Below are positions 47,701 to 54,556 of a DNA stretch of 64,000 bases, in pieces (positions within the stretch are counted from its first letter, which is position 1; each line of letters starts with the position of its first letter). Position numbers and translations under genes: made by a program. This DNA is from Emydura subglobosa (lineage: Eukaryota > Chordata > Testudines > Chelidae): positions 5,846,997-5,910,996 of the forward strand of contig ML680086.1 of assembly GCA_007922225.1 (NCBI GenBank), in the 5' to 3' direction. Under the pieces are notes generated by a model. That model ran no database searches. It had not been told where the DNA came from and saw only the letters and a program-made list of their open reading frames with translations.

Positions 47701-48797
47701 GCTCATGCTGTACTGCAGCGAGAGTCCAGCTACACTGATACGAGCCCCACTGACACCGCAACTGACTGTGGTGCGGGAACAAGGCACTAGACAAAACGCA
47801 GCCAGGTTACCTTCTGCGCCACGTGAACCCCAAGGGGATCAATCGTTGCTTTGTGGAAATGACCACAAACCCTGTGGAAAGATGTCTTAATTTCAAGTCC
47901 TTAAGTGCGTCCTGGAAGCAATGGAGAGAGAATGGAAAAGATCAGACATCTCTCCTGCAGCTGGAGAACATGTCACTTCTCCTTGTTTTGTGGAGAGCCG
48001 CACATGCTGTCCTCGCCTCCACCCCTAGGTCCAGGTGCAGAATCCTGAGGACCTCCTGTCCCGGGGCGAGAGTACTGGGCTCATTCTGCAAACATCCGTC
48101 CCTTTGCCGACAACGGAGATGTCAGGGTCGTCGCATTGCCGCCCTGGTGGGCTCGTTTGTCCCACTTGTTGTTCAGTTGGGTTCCAGCTCTGGCTGAGGC
48201 ACTTTGCCCTAAAAAGCGCACTGGAAAATCTTGATAATTATATGAAAAATCTCTTTTTTGTAGTCAGAGAAAAAATTGGACCTATAGCAACCCCGGATTA
48301 CATCCAGCATGCTCCTGGTCTGCCCAAGACCCGCTCAGGTAAGGATTCACTGTTGTCAGATACACCATTTGGGAAGCAAGCAGCACAGCTCCTGGCGTCT
48401 GCAGGCTTGGGCAGTCCCAGAGGAAGGGAGTTACCAGAGTGCTGCTAGTGGGATAATTACGATAGGTTTTGGTGGGGCCCCTTGTCCTATGGGTAGTCTT
48501 GGATTGCCCAGGTCTCTGGCATGTCTAGACTTGGAAGAAATCTGTGTCCCAATATGGCTTATTCAGAGGAAGCCTCCTATTTTCTGCAAAGCATCCTGAG
48601 AACTGACTCTGATTCTTGCTTTGACTCTCTGAGTGTACAGTCTAATCACCTCAGCTTTTTGCTTGACAGGTAAAATTATGAGGCGCGTATTAAGGAAGAT
48701 AGCAAAAAACGACCAAGAGCTGGGAGATACCTCAACTGTGGCAGATCCAGCTGTTGTTAAGCACCTGTTCAGCAACAGGTGTGAGACTATACAGTAG
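17668..48797 (+). CDS. ACSS2: ACSS2 coding locus, acetyl-CoA synthetase (exons joined; 5' exons outside or not found)
   Basis: AMP-forming acetyl-CoA synthetase of cytosol and nucleus: acetate + ATP + CoA gives acetyl-CoA + AMP + PPi, feeding lipid synthesis and histone acetylation. Seventeen exons (17668-17759, 18584-18687, 19112-19184, 20286-20361, 22610-22817, 25339-25377, 30706-30843, 31207-31377, 33505-33638, 34478-34610, 35218-35274, 35776-35856, 36985-37093, 38543-38611, 46663-46839, 48264-48338, 48670-48797) join with consistent phase and GT-AG borders into about 620 codons plus stop. ANL-superfamily motifs appear in order: [40 protein letters not shown] and TRSGKIMRR. The C-terminus TIQ-stop matches vertebrate ACSS2 as I know it, as does the two-domain layout; this is not mitochondrial ACSS1. 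The first about 120 residues are missing. No stop or frameshift was found, so the gene looks functional. Odd points are a 45-bp coding triplication and a 13-codon cassette exon. Confidence 0.95.
17871..17943 (+). repeat. MIR/CORE-SINE tail fragment
   Basis: 'aaaatggggataaagatact' then 'tgtaaagtgctttgagagct' is the conserved 3' half of a MIR-like SINE. It lies in the intron after the 17668 exon. Confidence 0.65.
18111..18148. repeat. Purine (GA)n tract followed by (CG)n
   Basis: About 16 GA-type units end in gcacgcgcgc. The purine strand followed by alternating CG is a possible non-B DNA site within an ACSS2 intron. Confidence 0.75.
18584..18687 (+). CDS. ACSS2: ACSS2 exon
   Basis: It encodes [13 protein letters not shown] followed by an [19 protein letters not shown] segment, the conserved core strand-helix of the AMP-binding domain. 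The acceptor is tttcacag and the donor gtagga. It starts with two bases of the split Gly codon and ends at a complete Val codon. Confidence 0.95.
19112..19184 (+). CDS. ACSS2: ACSS2 exon
   Basis: It encodes [17 protein letters not shown] then CSLLITA. FAGFS is highly conserved among acetyl-CoA synthetases. The acceptor is cttgtcag and the donor gtaaaa. It starts at a codon boundary and ends with one base of an Asp codon. Confidence 0.95.
19965..20250 (-). mobile_element. LINE remnant (CR1/L3-like), antisense
   Basis: 'cccatagggaggggatttca' then 'ccacttcctttggaggattc' and 'ttaggaaacctttcctgaca' match the phrasing common to antisense CR1/L3-type remnants. It is decayed and sits in the intron just before the exon at 20286. 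Confidence 0.45.
20286..20361 (+). CDS. ACSS2: ACSS2 exon
   Basis: It encodes [20 protein letters not shown] then QKCKDK. The YRG(D/E)K motif is typical of acetyl-CoA synthetases. The acceptor is ttttgtag and the donor gtaagt. It completes the Asp codon of the previous exon and ends two bases into a Lys codon. Confidence 0.94.
20924..21150 (-). repeat. MIR-like SINE, antisense
   Basis: 'cacccctgtgaaggagaccc', 'tgatggggagacagtggaga' and 'tgaagtgacttctccaggat', then 'catacaggaaatcagtggca', follow antisense MIR order. It lies in the intron between the 20286 and 22610 exons. Confidence 0.65.
21151..22609. other. ACSS2 intron remainder, nothing recognised
   Basis: No coding match or clear repeat seen. 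Confidence 0.5.
22610..22817 (+). CDS. ACSS2: ACSS2 exon with in-frame 45-bp tandem triplication
   Basis: It encodes [14 protein letters not shown], then three near-identical 15-residue units of type [15 protein letters not shown] (the third ends SK and runs into SPPLKR), then LCQDLQ. Unit starts are 45 bp apart: ctgatg occurs at 22665, 22710 and 22755. Other vertebrate ACSS2 proteins, as I know them, have a single equivalent segment here, so two extra units (30 residues) look inserted. Borders are canonical (cgcag, gtgggt) and the frame is kept. The extra units are Glu- and Lys-rich and probably form a surface loop. A duplicated assembly segment cannot be excluded, but the copies differ at single silent positions. 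Confidence 0.92.
22818..25338. other. ACSS2 intron
   Basis: No exon or repeat recognised. Minus-strand open frames at 24433-24960 and 23350-23766 resemble nothing known. Confidence 0.5.
25339..25377 (+). CDS. ACSS2: ACSS2 cassette microexon (13 codons), probably alternative
   Basis: This 39-bp segment encodes [13 protein letters not shown]. It is flanked by a pyrimidine-rich tract with taacag and by the donor gtattt. Both neighbouring exons join in the same phase with or without it, so inclusion adds exactly 13 residues. Human ACSS2 is known to have two isoforms of about 701 and 714 residues, a 13-residue difference that matches. The peptide is very basic and sits just after the triplicated segment. 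Assignment rests on position, size and splice sites. Confidence 0.7.
25378..27039. other. ACSS2 intron, first part
   Basis: No recognisable features in this part of the intron that ends at 30705. Confidence 0.5.
27040..27957 (+). mobile_element. LINE ORF2 remnant, first part (plus)
   Basis: A decayed reading frame yields LINE-like pieces: an Arg/Lys/Glu-rich stretch before the reverse transcriptase (RRAKRAL-like, then [20 protein letters not shown]) followed by [12 protein letters not shown]. It appears to continue after an antisense LINE insert at 28450. Many stops and frame changes; not functional. Confidence 0.45.
27958..28449 (-). mobile_element. CR1/L3-type LINE fragment, antisense
   Basis: Diagnostic antisense phrases: 'ggtcagaccaatggttcatc' plus 'tagcccagtat', 'ttggccttcacaacatcccc', 'ggcaaggagttccacaggtt', 'cttccttttgtttgttttta' and 'agcctgctgcctaataattt'. 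These are very common in reptile genomes. It splits an older plus-strand LINE. Confidence 0.7.
28450..28960 (+). mobile_element. LINE reverse-transcriptase remnant, second part (plus)
   Basis: The frame gives [19 protein letters not shown] then [12 protein letters not shown] and [12 protein letters not shown]. These match the DFxxAFDxVxHxxLxxKL and QRVxxxG positions of LINE reverse transcriptases. The catalytic FADD is not recognisable. Multiple stops. Confidence 0.6.
28961..30705. other. ACSS2 intron, last part
   Basis: Nothing recognised. Confidence 0.5.
30706..30843 (+). CDS. ACSS2: ACSS2 exon, ATP-binding P-loop
   Basis: It encodes [15 protein letters not shown], a Cys/Glu segment ([12 protein letters not shown]), then [23 protein letters not shown] is the A3 phosphate-binding loop of adenylate-forming enzymes. 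The acceptor is tatccag and the donor gtattt. It has 46 complete codons. Confidence 0.97.
31207..31377 (+). CDS. ACSS2: ACSS2 exon, acetate-pocket region
   Basis: It encodes [10 protein letters not shown], then [39 protein letters not shown] and SVL. The [13 protein letters not shown] block is diagnostic of acetyl/propionyl-CoA synthetases and includes residues near the acyl pocket. The acceptor is gttgcag and the donor gtaagt. It has 57 complete codons. Confidence 0.97.
31775..32342 (+). mobile_element. CR1 LINE 3' end, 5'-truncated
   Basis: The frame encodes the C-terminal end of CR1 ORF2: [19 protein letters not shown], then [22 protein letters not shown], [16 protein letters not shown] and [13 protein letters not shown] single base loss at the T-run near 32145 breaks the frame. 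The 3' end is 'gaggtcccttccaactctat' followed by ttctatgattctatg, the CR1 8-bp terminal repeat. It is about 96% identical by eye to 62610-63172. It lies in the intron 31378-33504. Confidence 0.9.
32343..33504. other. ACSS2 intron, G/C-rich
   Basis: G/C-rich intronic sequence with many chance open frames. Nothing recognised. Confidence 0.5.
33505..33638 (+). CDS. ACSS2: ACSS2 exon
   Basis: It encodes [20 protein letters not shown], then [19 protein letters not shown] and [14 protein letters not shown] is the conserved A4 region. The acceptor is tgctcag and the donor gtgagc. It ends two bases into an Arg codon. Confidence 0.97.
33639..34477. other. ACSS2 intron
   Basis: Nothing recognised. 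Confidence 0.5.
34478..34610 (+). CDS. ACSS2: ACSS2 exon, A5 motif first half
   Basis: It encodes [20 protein letters not shown], then [20 protein letters not shown] and [16 protein letters not shown] and DTFWQTE are adenine and substrate-binding motifs. The acceptor is ctgcag and the donor gtgagt. The A5 motif continues with GGH in the next exon. Confidence 0.97.
34611..35217. other. ACSS2 intron, pyrimidine-rich
   Basis: Strongly C/T-rich on the plus strand, especially 34970-35140. This produces long chance open frames on both strands (including 215 codons on the minus strand). No protein match. Confidence 0.5.
35218..35274 (+). CDS. ACSS2: ACSS2 short exon
   Basis: This 57-bp exon has 19 codons, [19 protein letters not shown]. 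It completes the WQTETGGH motif. The acceptor is cccacag and the donor gtgagt. Confidence 0.96.
35275..35775. other. ACSS2 intron
   Basis: Nothing recognised. Confidence 0.5.
35776..35856 (+). CDS. ACSS2: ACSS2 exon
   Basis: It encodes [20 protein letters not shown] then GEAEGYL, 27 codons. The FFG(V/I)xP element precedes the adenylate-binding region. The acceptor is cctgcag and the donor gtaaag. Confidence 0.96.
36450..36605 (+). mobile_element. CR1-type LINE 3' end fragment
   Basis: 'ggattctccatcactgacta', 'gattggatgttgttctagaa', 'gatgatcacaatggtccctt' and 'ctggccttggaatc' match the family at 14640 and 44594. Confidence 0.65.
36985..37093 (+). CDS. ACSS2: ACSS2 exon, TGD motif
   Basis: It encodes [19 protein letters not shown], then [18 protein letters not shown]. 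The TGD Asp binds the ribose hydroxyls of ATP in this family. The acceptor is ccctcag and the donor gtaaga. It ends one base into a Gly codon. Confidence 0.97.
37260..38345. repeat. A/T-rich insertion-like block in ACSS2 intron
   Basis: The composition changes sharply from G/C-rich introns on both sides to A/T-rich sequence with many short polyA/polyT words. It has no open frame. The change suggests an old inserted element (an LTR-type or LINE UTR), but no family could be assigned. Confidence 0.35.
38543..38611 (+). CDS. ACSS2: ACSS2 exon, hinge motif
   Basis: It encodes [20 protein letters not shown] then [15 protein letters not shown] is the A8 hinge about which the C-terminal domain rotates between half-reactions. 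The acceptor is tttttag and the donor gtgaga. The following intron (38612-46662) is the largest in the gene after the 5' one and is transposon-rich. Confidence 0.97.
38612..40329. other. ACSS2 large intron, first part
   Basis: No gene found. It reads as non-coding, possibly with degraded LTR-type sequence around 38.9-39.7 kb, unassigned. Confidence 0.4.
40330..40405 (+). repeat. 76-bp exact duplicate of Harbinger transposase segment
   Basis: Every base from 40330 to 40405 equals 41490-41565, part of the transposase frame ([20 protein letters not shown] then SGKV). The copy stops abruptly at both ends. It is outside the transposon, about 450 bp left of its left terminus and in the same orientation. 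Confidence 0.95.
40945..41328 (+). mobile_element. DIRS retrotransposon 3' end fragment inside the Harbinger element
   Basis: It is homologous to the end of the DIRS copy at 63440-63820: 'gcctccaaggta', 'gacatgagcaa', the inverted arm at 41031-41083, 'aagaaggaattaagagggtg', then the right terminal arm at 41267-41320. The two arms form a near-perfect 53-bp inverted repeat. The 5' coding part of DIRS is absent. It replaces or displaces the N-terminal part of the transposase. Confidence 0.85.
41329..42066 (+). pseudogene. PIF/Harbinger transposase, 5'-deleted and frameshifted
   Basis: DDE nuclease remnant. It shows [31 protein letters not shown] (first Asp), [17 protein letters not shown] (second Asp) and, after a frame break near 41670, [19 protein letters not shown] (Glu). 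All three acidic positions survive. The N-terminal helix-turn-helix part is gone where the DIRS fragment begins. At the break, GTGAT occurs twice 14 bp apart (41657-41676), suggesting a small duplication. A stop follows at 41670. The C-terminal end is HFLNEPQ. Not functional. Confidence 0.88.
42241..44175 (-). pseudogene. Harbinger Myb/SANT-like protein gene (decayed)
   Basis: Read on the minus strand. Trihelix/SANT-like start (near 44170-43910): [10 protein letters not shown], an in-frame stop, then [39 protein letters not shown] and [13 protein letters not shown] Glu/Asp-rich linker follows (43860-43780), and near 43710 a TEIPGK piece. After a gap, probably an intron, a helical segment at 42717-42520 gives [19 protein letters not shown], and 42483-42241 gives the tail. 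Such proteins act as the DNA-binding partner of PIF/Harbinger transposases; related copies are often annotated as MSANTD or ZSCAN29-like. Stops and frame changes show decay. Confidence 0.75.
44594..45800 (-). mobile_element. CR1-type LINE remnant(s), antisense
   Basis: It begins 'aaggccagaagggaccattg', with 'ctgacctcctgtgtagcaca' following, the inverse of the 14640 fragment. It continues into another antisense stretch: 'ttctgaaccttctccaattt', 'cttttggccacaacgtcaca', 'ttcagctgattgtgcaccac' and 'accccactagaaac'. These phrases are typical of CR1/L3 5'-side antisense sequence. Probably two fragments. Confidence 0.6.
45801..46662. other. ACSS2 large intron, last part
   Basis: Nothing recognised before the acceptor at 46661. 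Confidence 0.5.
46663..46839 (+). CDS. ACSS2: ACSS2 exon, C-terminal domain
   Basis: It encodes [39 protein letters not shown], then [25 protein letters not shown] and the HPHPVKGE block are hallmark C-domain motifs. The acceptor is tgtctag and the donor gtaaca. A perfect internal donor-like GTGAGT occurs at 46734 where the Val-Ser codons meet. Confidence 0.97.
46840..48263. other. ACSS2 intron
   Basis: Nothing recognised. A T-rich tract (ctcttttttgtag) precedes the next exon. Confidence 0.5.
48264..48338 (+). CDS. ACSS2: ACSS2 exon
   Basis: It encodes [20 protein letters not shown] then KTRS and one base of Gly. The acceptor is ttttgtag and the donor gtaagg. It leads into the catalytic SGK motif. 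Confidence 0.97.
48339..48669. other. ACSS2 last intron
   Basis: A 331-bp intron with nothing recognised. Confidence 0.6.
48670..48797 (+). CDS. ACSS2: ACSS2 last coding exon with catalytic lysine and stop
   Basis: It completes the Gly codon and encodes [36 protein letters not shown] and ETIQ, followed by TAG at 48795-48797. The Lys of SGKIMRR is the A10 lysine, which catalyses adenylation and is the known acetylation control site in this family. The acceptor is ttgacag. Confidence 0.97.
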
Positions 48798-49293
48798 CAG
48801 AGCAACATGCCCCCTTCTGACTAAAGACGTGGAAGCACCGAGTCCTAGTGAGAGCATGGGCCGTCTGATGAGCATTGTATTCGCTGGGAAAGAGAAGCCA
48901 TTGCCTGTCAGGATGAATGTGAAAGTCTATCAATGAGGAGAAGATGGGCTCACGAGCTAGTCCTCTCCTTGTGTTGCATCTAGCTGCCTGTGCCTCTGGG
49001 GAGGATGATCATGCTGCTATAGATTGATACTGCGTATCTGAATTTCCAGCCTCATTCACTCATTGCAGAATGACTGGTTTCTTCTCACTGGTTTCTTCCC
49101 CGTCATTTCATTCATGGTTTTTTTAATTAACTTTGTGTAATGGGCAGGGCCGGGCATCTTGCCCAGAGTGGAAATGGGTGGGTTTTCATGGCAGTGGTGT
49201 TTTGCTCCCCAACGGTGGTTATGTGAGTTGGGCTCCAACAGATCCCCTGCAATAATCTCTCTAAGTTAATGCAGAACTGCTAGGATTGCTCTC

Positions 49294-49299
49294 AATAAA
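49294..49299 (+). promoter_or_regulatory. poly(A) signal AATAAA, proximal
   Basis: Exact AATAAA in the ACSS2 3' UTR. Confidence 0.65.
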
Positions 49300-49340
49300 G
49301 CAGAGTTTAGCCGGATTTGTCTGCCACTATCCACATTGCA

Positions 49341-49346
49341 AATAAA
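49341..49346 (+). promoter_or_regulatory. poly(A) signal AATAAA, distal
   Basis: A second exact AATAAA, followed by a T-rich stretch (cttcttgttcctt). Either signal could be used. Confidence 0.6.
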
Positions 49347-49365
49347 CTTCTTGTTCCTTATCAAT

Positions 49366-52300
49366 TGGTTGGAGGCTGAGGGGCATTTTAGACAAATGAT
49401 CTGTAACTATGTAGCTGTGCAAGCTATTTTTAATTTTCTTTCCACCAAATCTGTTTTGTCTGAGCTGTTTGTTAGCTGAGATCTCCTGGGCTCTGCAAGG
49501 GAGCATTGTGGGGCTGGGGGCTTTGGGGATGAGTGAAGTTTTGTATAACTCATTTGGTACCAATATTTTGTTACTTTAACTGCTTGACACCAGAGTTGGA
49601 TTGTCCCAGCACAGGGTTCTCCGTGGGCCGTGGCCCCCTTCGGGAAGCATGGTCAGGAAGGGGTGCGTTCAGTGCCGGGACATGCCATACTGGCCGTGTC
49701 CAAAGTTTGCTATTGCTGCCCAGTCACTGGTGCTAATAGATTGCACCAATGCCAGTTAATCCTAGTAGGGATAGCTCTTTCAGTTGCCTTTTAGGAATGG
49801 GAGTGGGCGCTACAGATATCAAACGAAACGTGGTTGAGAGCTATGCAGAGGTGTCTTCCCCATCGTCGGGTGACTGAGACACTTATCCAGAGGTGCCCCT
49901 TCCCATTCAGTGTCACTGCATGGAAAGGGGCAGGCAGGGTCTTATTATTCTAACAAGGTACTTCCTCATCACAAAACCCGAGTGACGGTCTTTAAATGAA
50001 GTCTCAGCTTTAAATATGAGGCGTGATGCCTTACGATGGGGAACCCTTGGACGTACTCGAGACCAACAGCCTGAACATACCCGACCGTGATGGGTCTCTG
50101 CTACGAGTCAGTTTTCATGCTGCTTAGCTCCAGCCTTGCTTTGGTGCTGCTTTGGACTCTAGCCTTGTAACGTGTTTGATTTAGAAATGGCTTTCAACCT
50201 CTTTTTTTTAATTTACACTTTTACATACAGAGAAAATAGGTTTTAAAATTTGCAACACTGGCCCTCTTGTGGCAGCCTAAAACGTCAGTACCTGAACTGG
50301 CTAAGACAAACTCAAAGCTCGGTCCCAAAAGCCAAGTCCTAGCGGATAACGTTAGGGTCACCCTGACTTGTCTCATTGCTAAATGTCGCTCATTTCTTAC
50401 CTGCTGTTCTTATGCTACATGTACATGTCTGTGATCTGTAACCTCTGGGGATGTGTCTGACCTGTGTACGCCACAGCAACGGGCTGGGCCATTGGCTTGC
50501 TAGTTCTGTTCATAGGAATAACTTTAAAACCATATTGTCCTCTTTTAATCCTGGTCTGTGTAATTTTGGTTGGAAAACAGCTAGAATCCTGTTGTAATTG
50601 GAATGAAAATCAGAGAAATAAAAATGAAACACATTCTGGAGCGCTCGCTTATTTGCAGGTTCCAGTCTGGTTGTCGTGGTTTAACGGAGATCTTAATTGC
50701 AGTGCCCTTGGGGTCTTGGGCTGGCACTTCCCGCTTCACATCTGCACCTTTGGTCACCTGATGCAGAAGGCAGTAGGCATTTGGGGGCAGGAGTTTAACC
50801 TCTGCAGCCCTACTGAGACCTGTACCAGGCAAATCTTCGAGCATGCTGGAGATTCAGAGCCATGTGCTCCTCTGGCTGGTCCTTTCTGACCAGTGTACAG
50901 TGGCAAGAGATTTGCAGGCAAGCAGAGGCTGGACTTGCCATTGCTCATAGGCCGTGTTTAGAAGGAAGGCCGTGTTTGAAAGCCCAAGATGGGGTCTTGC
51001 TGCAGCACGAGATCACTAATGGGAGAGCTCCAGATTTCAAGCCCAGATGGGGGTGTCACTCTGTCTCCCTGCACATCAGCTCAGAAACCTTTGTCCCCCA
51101 TTCACGTCTCTGCATCTCAGAGCCTTCCGGCGCTCTGATTGGCCTGCCTCCGTTTTACATTTACAGCGTCAGGCAAAGCAATTGCTCGGATTGAGGTGAG
51201 GGCAGTGCTTGCTTATCGGACTCCACTGTGCAACCCCAGGGCACTCCCAGCTGCCTCACTCGTGCCTGAGCCCTGCTCGGTGAGACGGCAGCATCCTGGC
51301 ATCCATCTCTCCCAGGTTTGGTTCAGAGCTGAGGGCACAGGAATGGCTTGTGGCCACTCTACCCTGGCAGAGCCAGCTGTGCCATGCAATCTCCAGAGGC
51401 GGCAGGATTTTGTTCCATGGGGTTTGTGGCAGATGTGATAACTCTGAACCCGCCGGGTCAATAATTCCAACGTGGCGGGGGCCAAAGAACATTTGTCAAG
51501 TTTGGAAATGACGTTGGCCAGTCCATGGGGAGGGAGAGGCCAGTAAAGAGCCTTCGTCATTTAGTATTTGTGCTGTGGCAGCCCCTGTTGCACTGAGAGC
51601 TGCGCAGATCATCTCTGTGCAAAGAGCTTCATCTAGACAGATCAACACAAGCAAAAGTGCAGTGGTGCTGTCAGCCAAATGGTTGATGCGCCACACGTGG
51701 ACCTGCCTACTCCCTTCTTACCTGTCCCAATGTTCCTGCCCTCCCGTCCCCACCCCACAGGAACCTGCAGGCAAAGCAAAACCTGTCATTCCAATGGTGC
51801 CTGGTCATGGGCTGAGCAGGCTCCTGGCTGGTCCTGCCTCTTCACCAAGGGGCAGCAGCAGCACAGCTCCTGACACTTTCTTCTGGCCTGTGCATCGGGG
51901 CACTGCTCTGGTGGGGGGGAAGGGGAGGCAGGATCCCTCATGGCCAGTCCTGCCAGTCCCTGCCAGCCGCATCCATGTGTGGTAAGAGTTAACCCAGCTT
52001 GCGGGTAATGGAATATGTGCTAGTTCTGGCCACTTGCCCTGGAGTTATTATTTTGCTCAGGGTTGCAGAGAATCACCAAGCACTTAACTAGGGATCTCCC
52101 CAGGCATTGGCTGGGCAGGCTTCTACTCCCGGGCTGTGCTCATCTGGCAGGTGCCACCTCTGGGGCTGTGTGAAGTTATGACAGAAACACCCTATCACAA
52201 AGCAATCACTCTGTGTCCAACCTGTTAGGCCTCATCCTCAAAGGAAACCTGCACAGCACTTTCAAAAGATGAGCCTGGGATCATAAATTCATAACTTTGC

Positions 52301-52490
52301 TAGACACTAAAAATCATGGGCTGAACAGAGGGCCTGGATTTATGGTTTATTACAACAATCTATAACCCACTAACAATCTCCCCTTTCCTCCCCCCCATGA
52401 CTGGAGGGGTGTTAACAGGCCACTTCACCTTGAATGGACCCTGAAATACATGTTAACTACTTACACTAAACAAGCTGTTCCACCTTGTAT
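49366..52490. other. Intergenic sequence downstream of ACSS2
   Basis: No exons recognised. In mammals the next gene is GSS on the opposite strand. No C-terminal GSS exon could be read on the minus strand here. Confidence 0.5.
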
Positions 52491-52640
52491 ATATTTAGCT
52501 GTGACACTCTGAGGATGCTTCCCAGACTGGAAGGGGAGCTCTGTGGAGCTTAAAAGAGTGTCTCATTCACTAACAGAAGTTGGTCCAATAAGGTTGGTCC
52601 CACCTTGTCTCCCTGATCTTGAAAATGCCTGACTCCACCT
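52491..52640. repeat. Interspersed repeat fragment, family not assigned
   Basis: 'gggagctctgtggagctta', 'aaagagtgtctc', 'cactaacagaagttggtcca' and 'ataaggttggtcccaccttg' form a phrase I recognise as frequent in amniote genomes, but I cannot name the family with confidence. Confidence 0.4.
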
Positions 52641-52759
52641 AACCTTTAATTTTTTTAGTGAAGAGGGCTTGGAGAAGGTTGTGACAGCCTAGCTGTGATT
52701 GGAATCCCCATCCTGGACTTCTTTCAATCAGCACAAGACCTGGTCATGCTACAGAGAGT

Positions 52760-53870
52760 GCACTGGTTGTAAGCATCAAAGAGAGCTGCCGATAATTACC
52801 CTGGTCATCCAGTTTACCCATTTTAAAAATTAGCACATTAGCATTCTTCCAATCTTCTGAAACTTCTACAATGCTTCAAGACTTTGAAAATCAACATTAA
52901 TGGTCCAATGAGCTCTTCGGCCAGCTTTTTTTAAACTCTTGGTTGTAAGTTATCTGGACCTGCTGATTTAAAAATGTCTAATTTTAACAGTAGTTTCTGT
53001 TTAACATCACCCAGAGGTGCTAGTGAATTGAAATAAGTGTTATCACCATGTGATGAGACTATATCCTGTTTTTCCGCAAATACAGAACAGAAATATGTAT
53101 TGAACATGTCTGCCTTTTCTGCATCATTTATAGTTCTAACACTTCCATCTGTGATGGACCAATATCATTTTCAGGATTGGTTTTGTTCCTAATATATTTA
53201 AACTCCTTGTCATTAATTCTGCTGGCCATAGATTTCTCCTTGAGTCCCTTTGCTTCCCTTATAAATTTTCTACAATTTTTAATTTCTGATTTATATTCAT
53301 TACTATCAACTTCTCCTTTCTTCCATTTGTTATATATTATTTTTTATAGCTGCCTTCACTTCTGCTCTAAACCAGGTTGGTTTTTAATCTATAAAGCCTT
53401 CTTCATCAAGTGTGGGATTATGGCTTTTGAGGCATCTAGTAAGGTGTTCTTCAATTATTCCCTATTATCATTCACATCTTTCTGATTTAAATTCTTCCTC
53501 CCAGCTGATCTGACTCATAACTGTTTTCAGCTTTGTGAAATTTGGACCTATTACAGCATCATGTGTGTTTGTGCATGTGTGTGTATGTAACAATATACTG
53601 GTCTGGACTTTCTTTTCATTGCACATTATAAATGTGATCAAGCGATGGTCACTTGTACCTAAGCTACCATTAATTTTTAGTTCTGTAGTCAGTCCTTCTT
53701 TATCTGTTAGGACAAGGTCTAATAATTCCCCCACATTAGCTGCATCACGTTTTGAGTTAAGAAATTGTCATCTACAGGTGTCATGTTTAGAAATTCCAAG
53801 GATGTTCTAGTACTTGCAGCCTGAGACCTCCAGCGTACATCACTCAAATTGAATCCCCTATTCTCACGCA
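52760..53870 (-). mobile_element. CR1-type LINE, endonuclease to reverse-transcriptase N-part, antisense
   Basis: On the minus strand, 53734 downward reads GELLDLVLTDKEGLTTELKI then GSLGTSDHRLITF, the C-terminal end of an apurinic-type LINE endonuclease (SDH motif). Further down come NNEYKSEIKNCRKFIREAKG, LKEKSMASRINDKEFKYIRN and INDAEKADMFNTYFCSVFAE, the segment leading to reverse transcriptase, then 'KSAGPDNLQPRV'. Several stops and frame changes interrupt it. A GT-rich microsatellite (53568-53590) lies inside the endonuclease-to-RT link. Confidence 0.8.
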
Positions 53871-54556
53871 GTGTTTTCCCTACACGTTGTCGATAGGCGC
53901 ATCAGGAGCCAGTCATCCTGTTACCCAGTGTGACTGGGGGGGCTGGAGCAGATACACACTAATACTCCATCTTGTGCTTTATTAGTTAGGACAGTGATCT
54001 ATAAGCATTCAAGATCATTTTCTTCTAAGCTATCAGTGACTTGGAAACAGCTAATTCCATTTTTGACAGGAATTTTGAAGGGCTGGGACAGATTCCCCAG
54101 GGCTTCCTCCTGCCCCCCCCAGCTCCACATCTGTAGCTGCCAAATTGAGAGGCAGCATGTTCTTTCTGTCGCTGGAGCTATAGGTGCTATGACCATCCCC
54201 CACCATTGACCCCCTAACATGGTGTTAATAGACCCCGCCGCACCCAGCTCCTGAGACTGGGCCAGGCAGTTCTGCAAGGTAGGAACAGAGCCCTCAGGGA
54301 AAACAGATTTGTATCAGAGCAATGGGCCTAGCTGGCCACTATGTGGGTTCCCAGCCCCACATCAGACCAATAGGCCATCTAGCCTGGCATCCTCCTCCTC
54401 TTCACGCTCCCTGGTCTCATCAGTGGAGCCATCTAGTCCAGCAGCAGCTTTTGGCCCCATCTTGCGTCAGTGCCCAATGCATGATACCCTTCGGAGGGTG
54501 CATGGCAGGGCCAGCCAACATCTTGGCAGATGAAAGGAATCATGATGAAGTCAGTC
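53871..54556. other. Repeat-like spacer
   Basis: It contains 'catcagaccaataggccatc' then 'tagcctggcatcc' (about 54360), a CR1/L3-like antisense phrase. The rest is unassigned. It ends at a short AGTC tandem repeat (54549-54574). Confidence 0.45.

Larger units (their letters stand above)
48798..49365 (+). other. ACSS2: ACSS2 3' untranslated region (inferred)
   Basis: It follows the stop codon directly. Two canonical AATAAA signals lie 497 and 544 bp downstream, giving a plausible 3' UTR of about 0.5 kb. The exact cleavage site is not visible. Confidence 0.7.

Noticed and set aside
49366..52490. Expected convergent neighbour GSS downstream of ACSS2 by mammalian gene order
   Set aside because: No GSS-like exon could be read on the minus strand. 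The gene may lie beyond the window.
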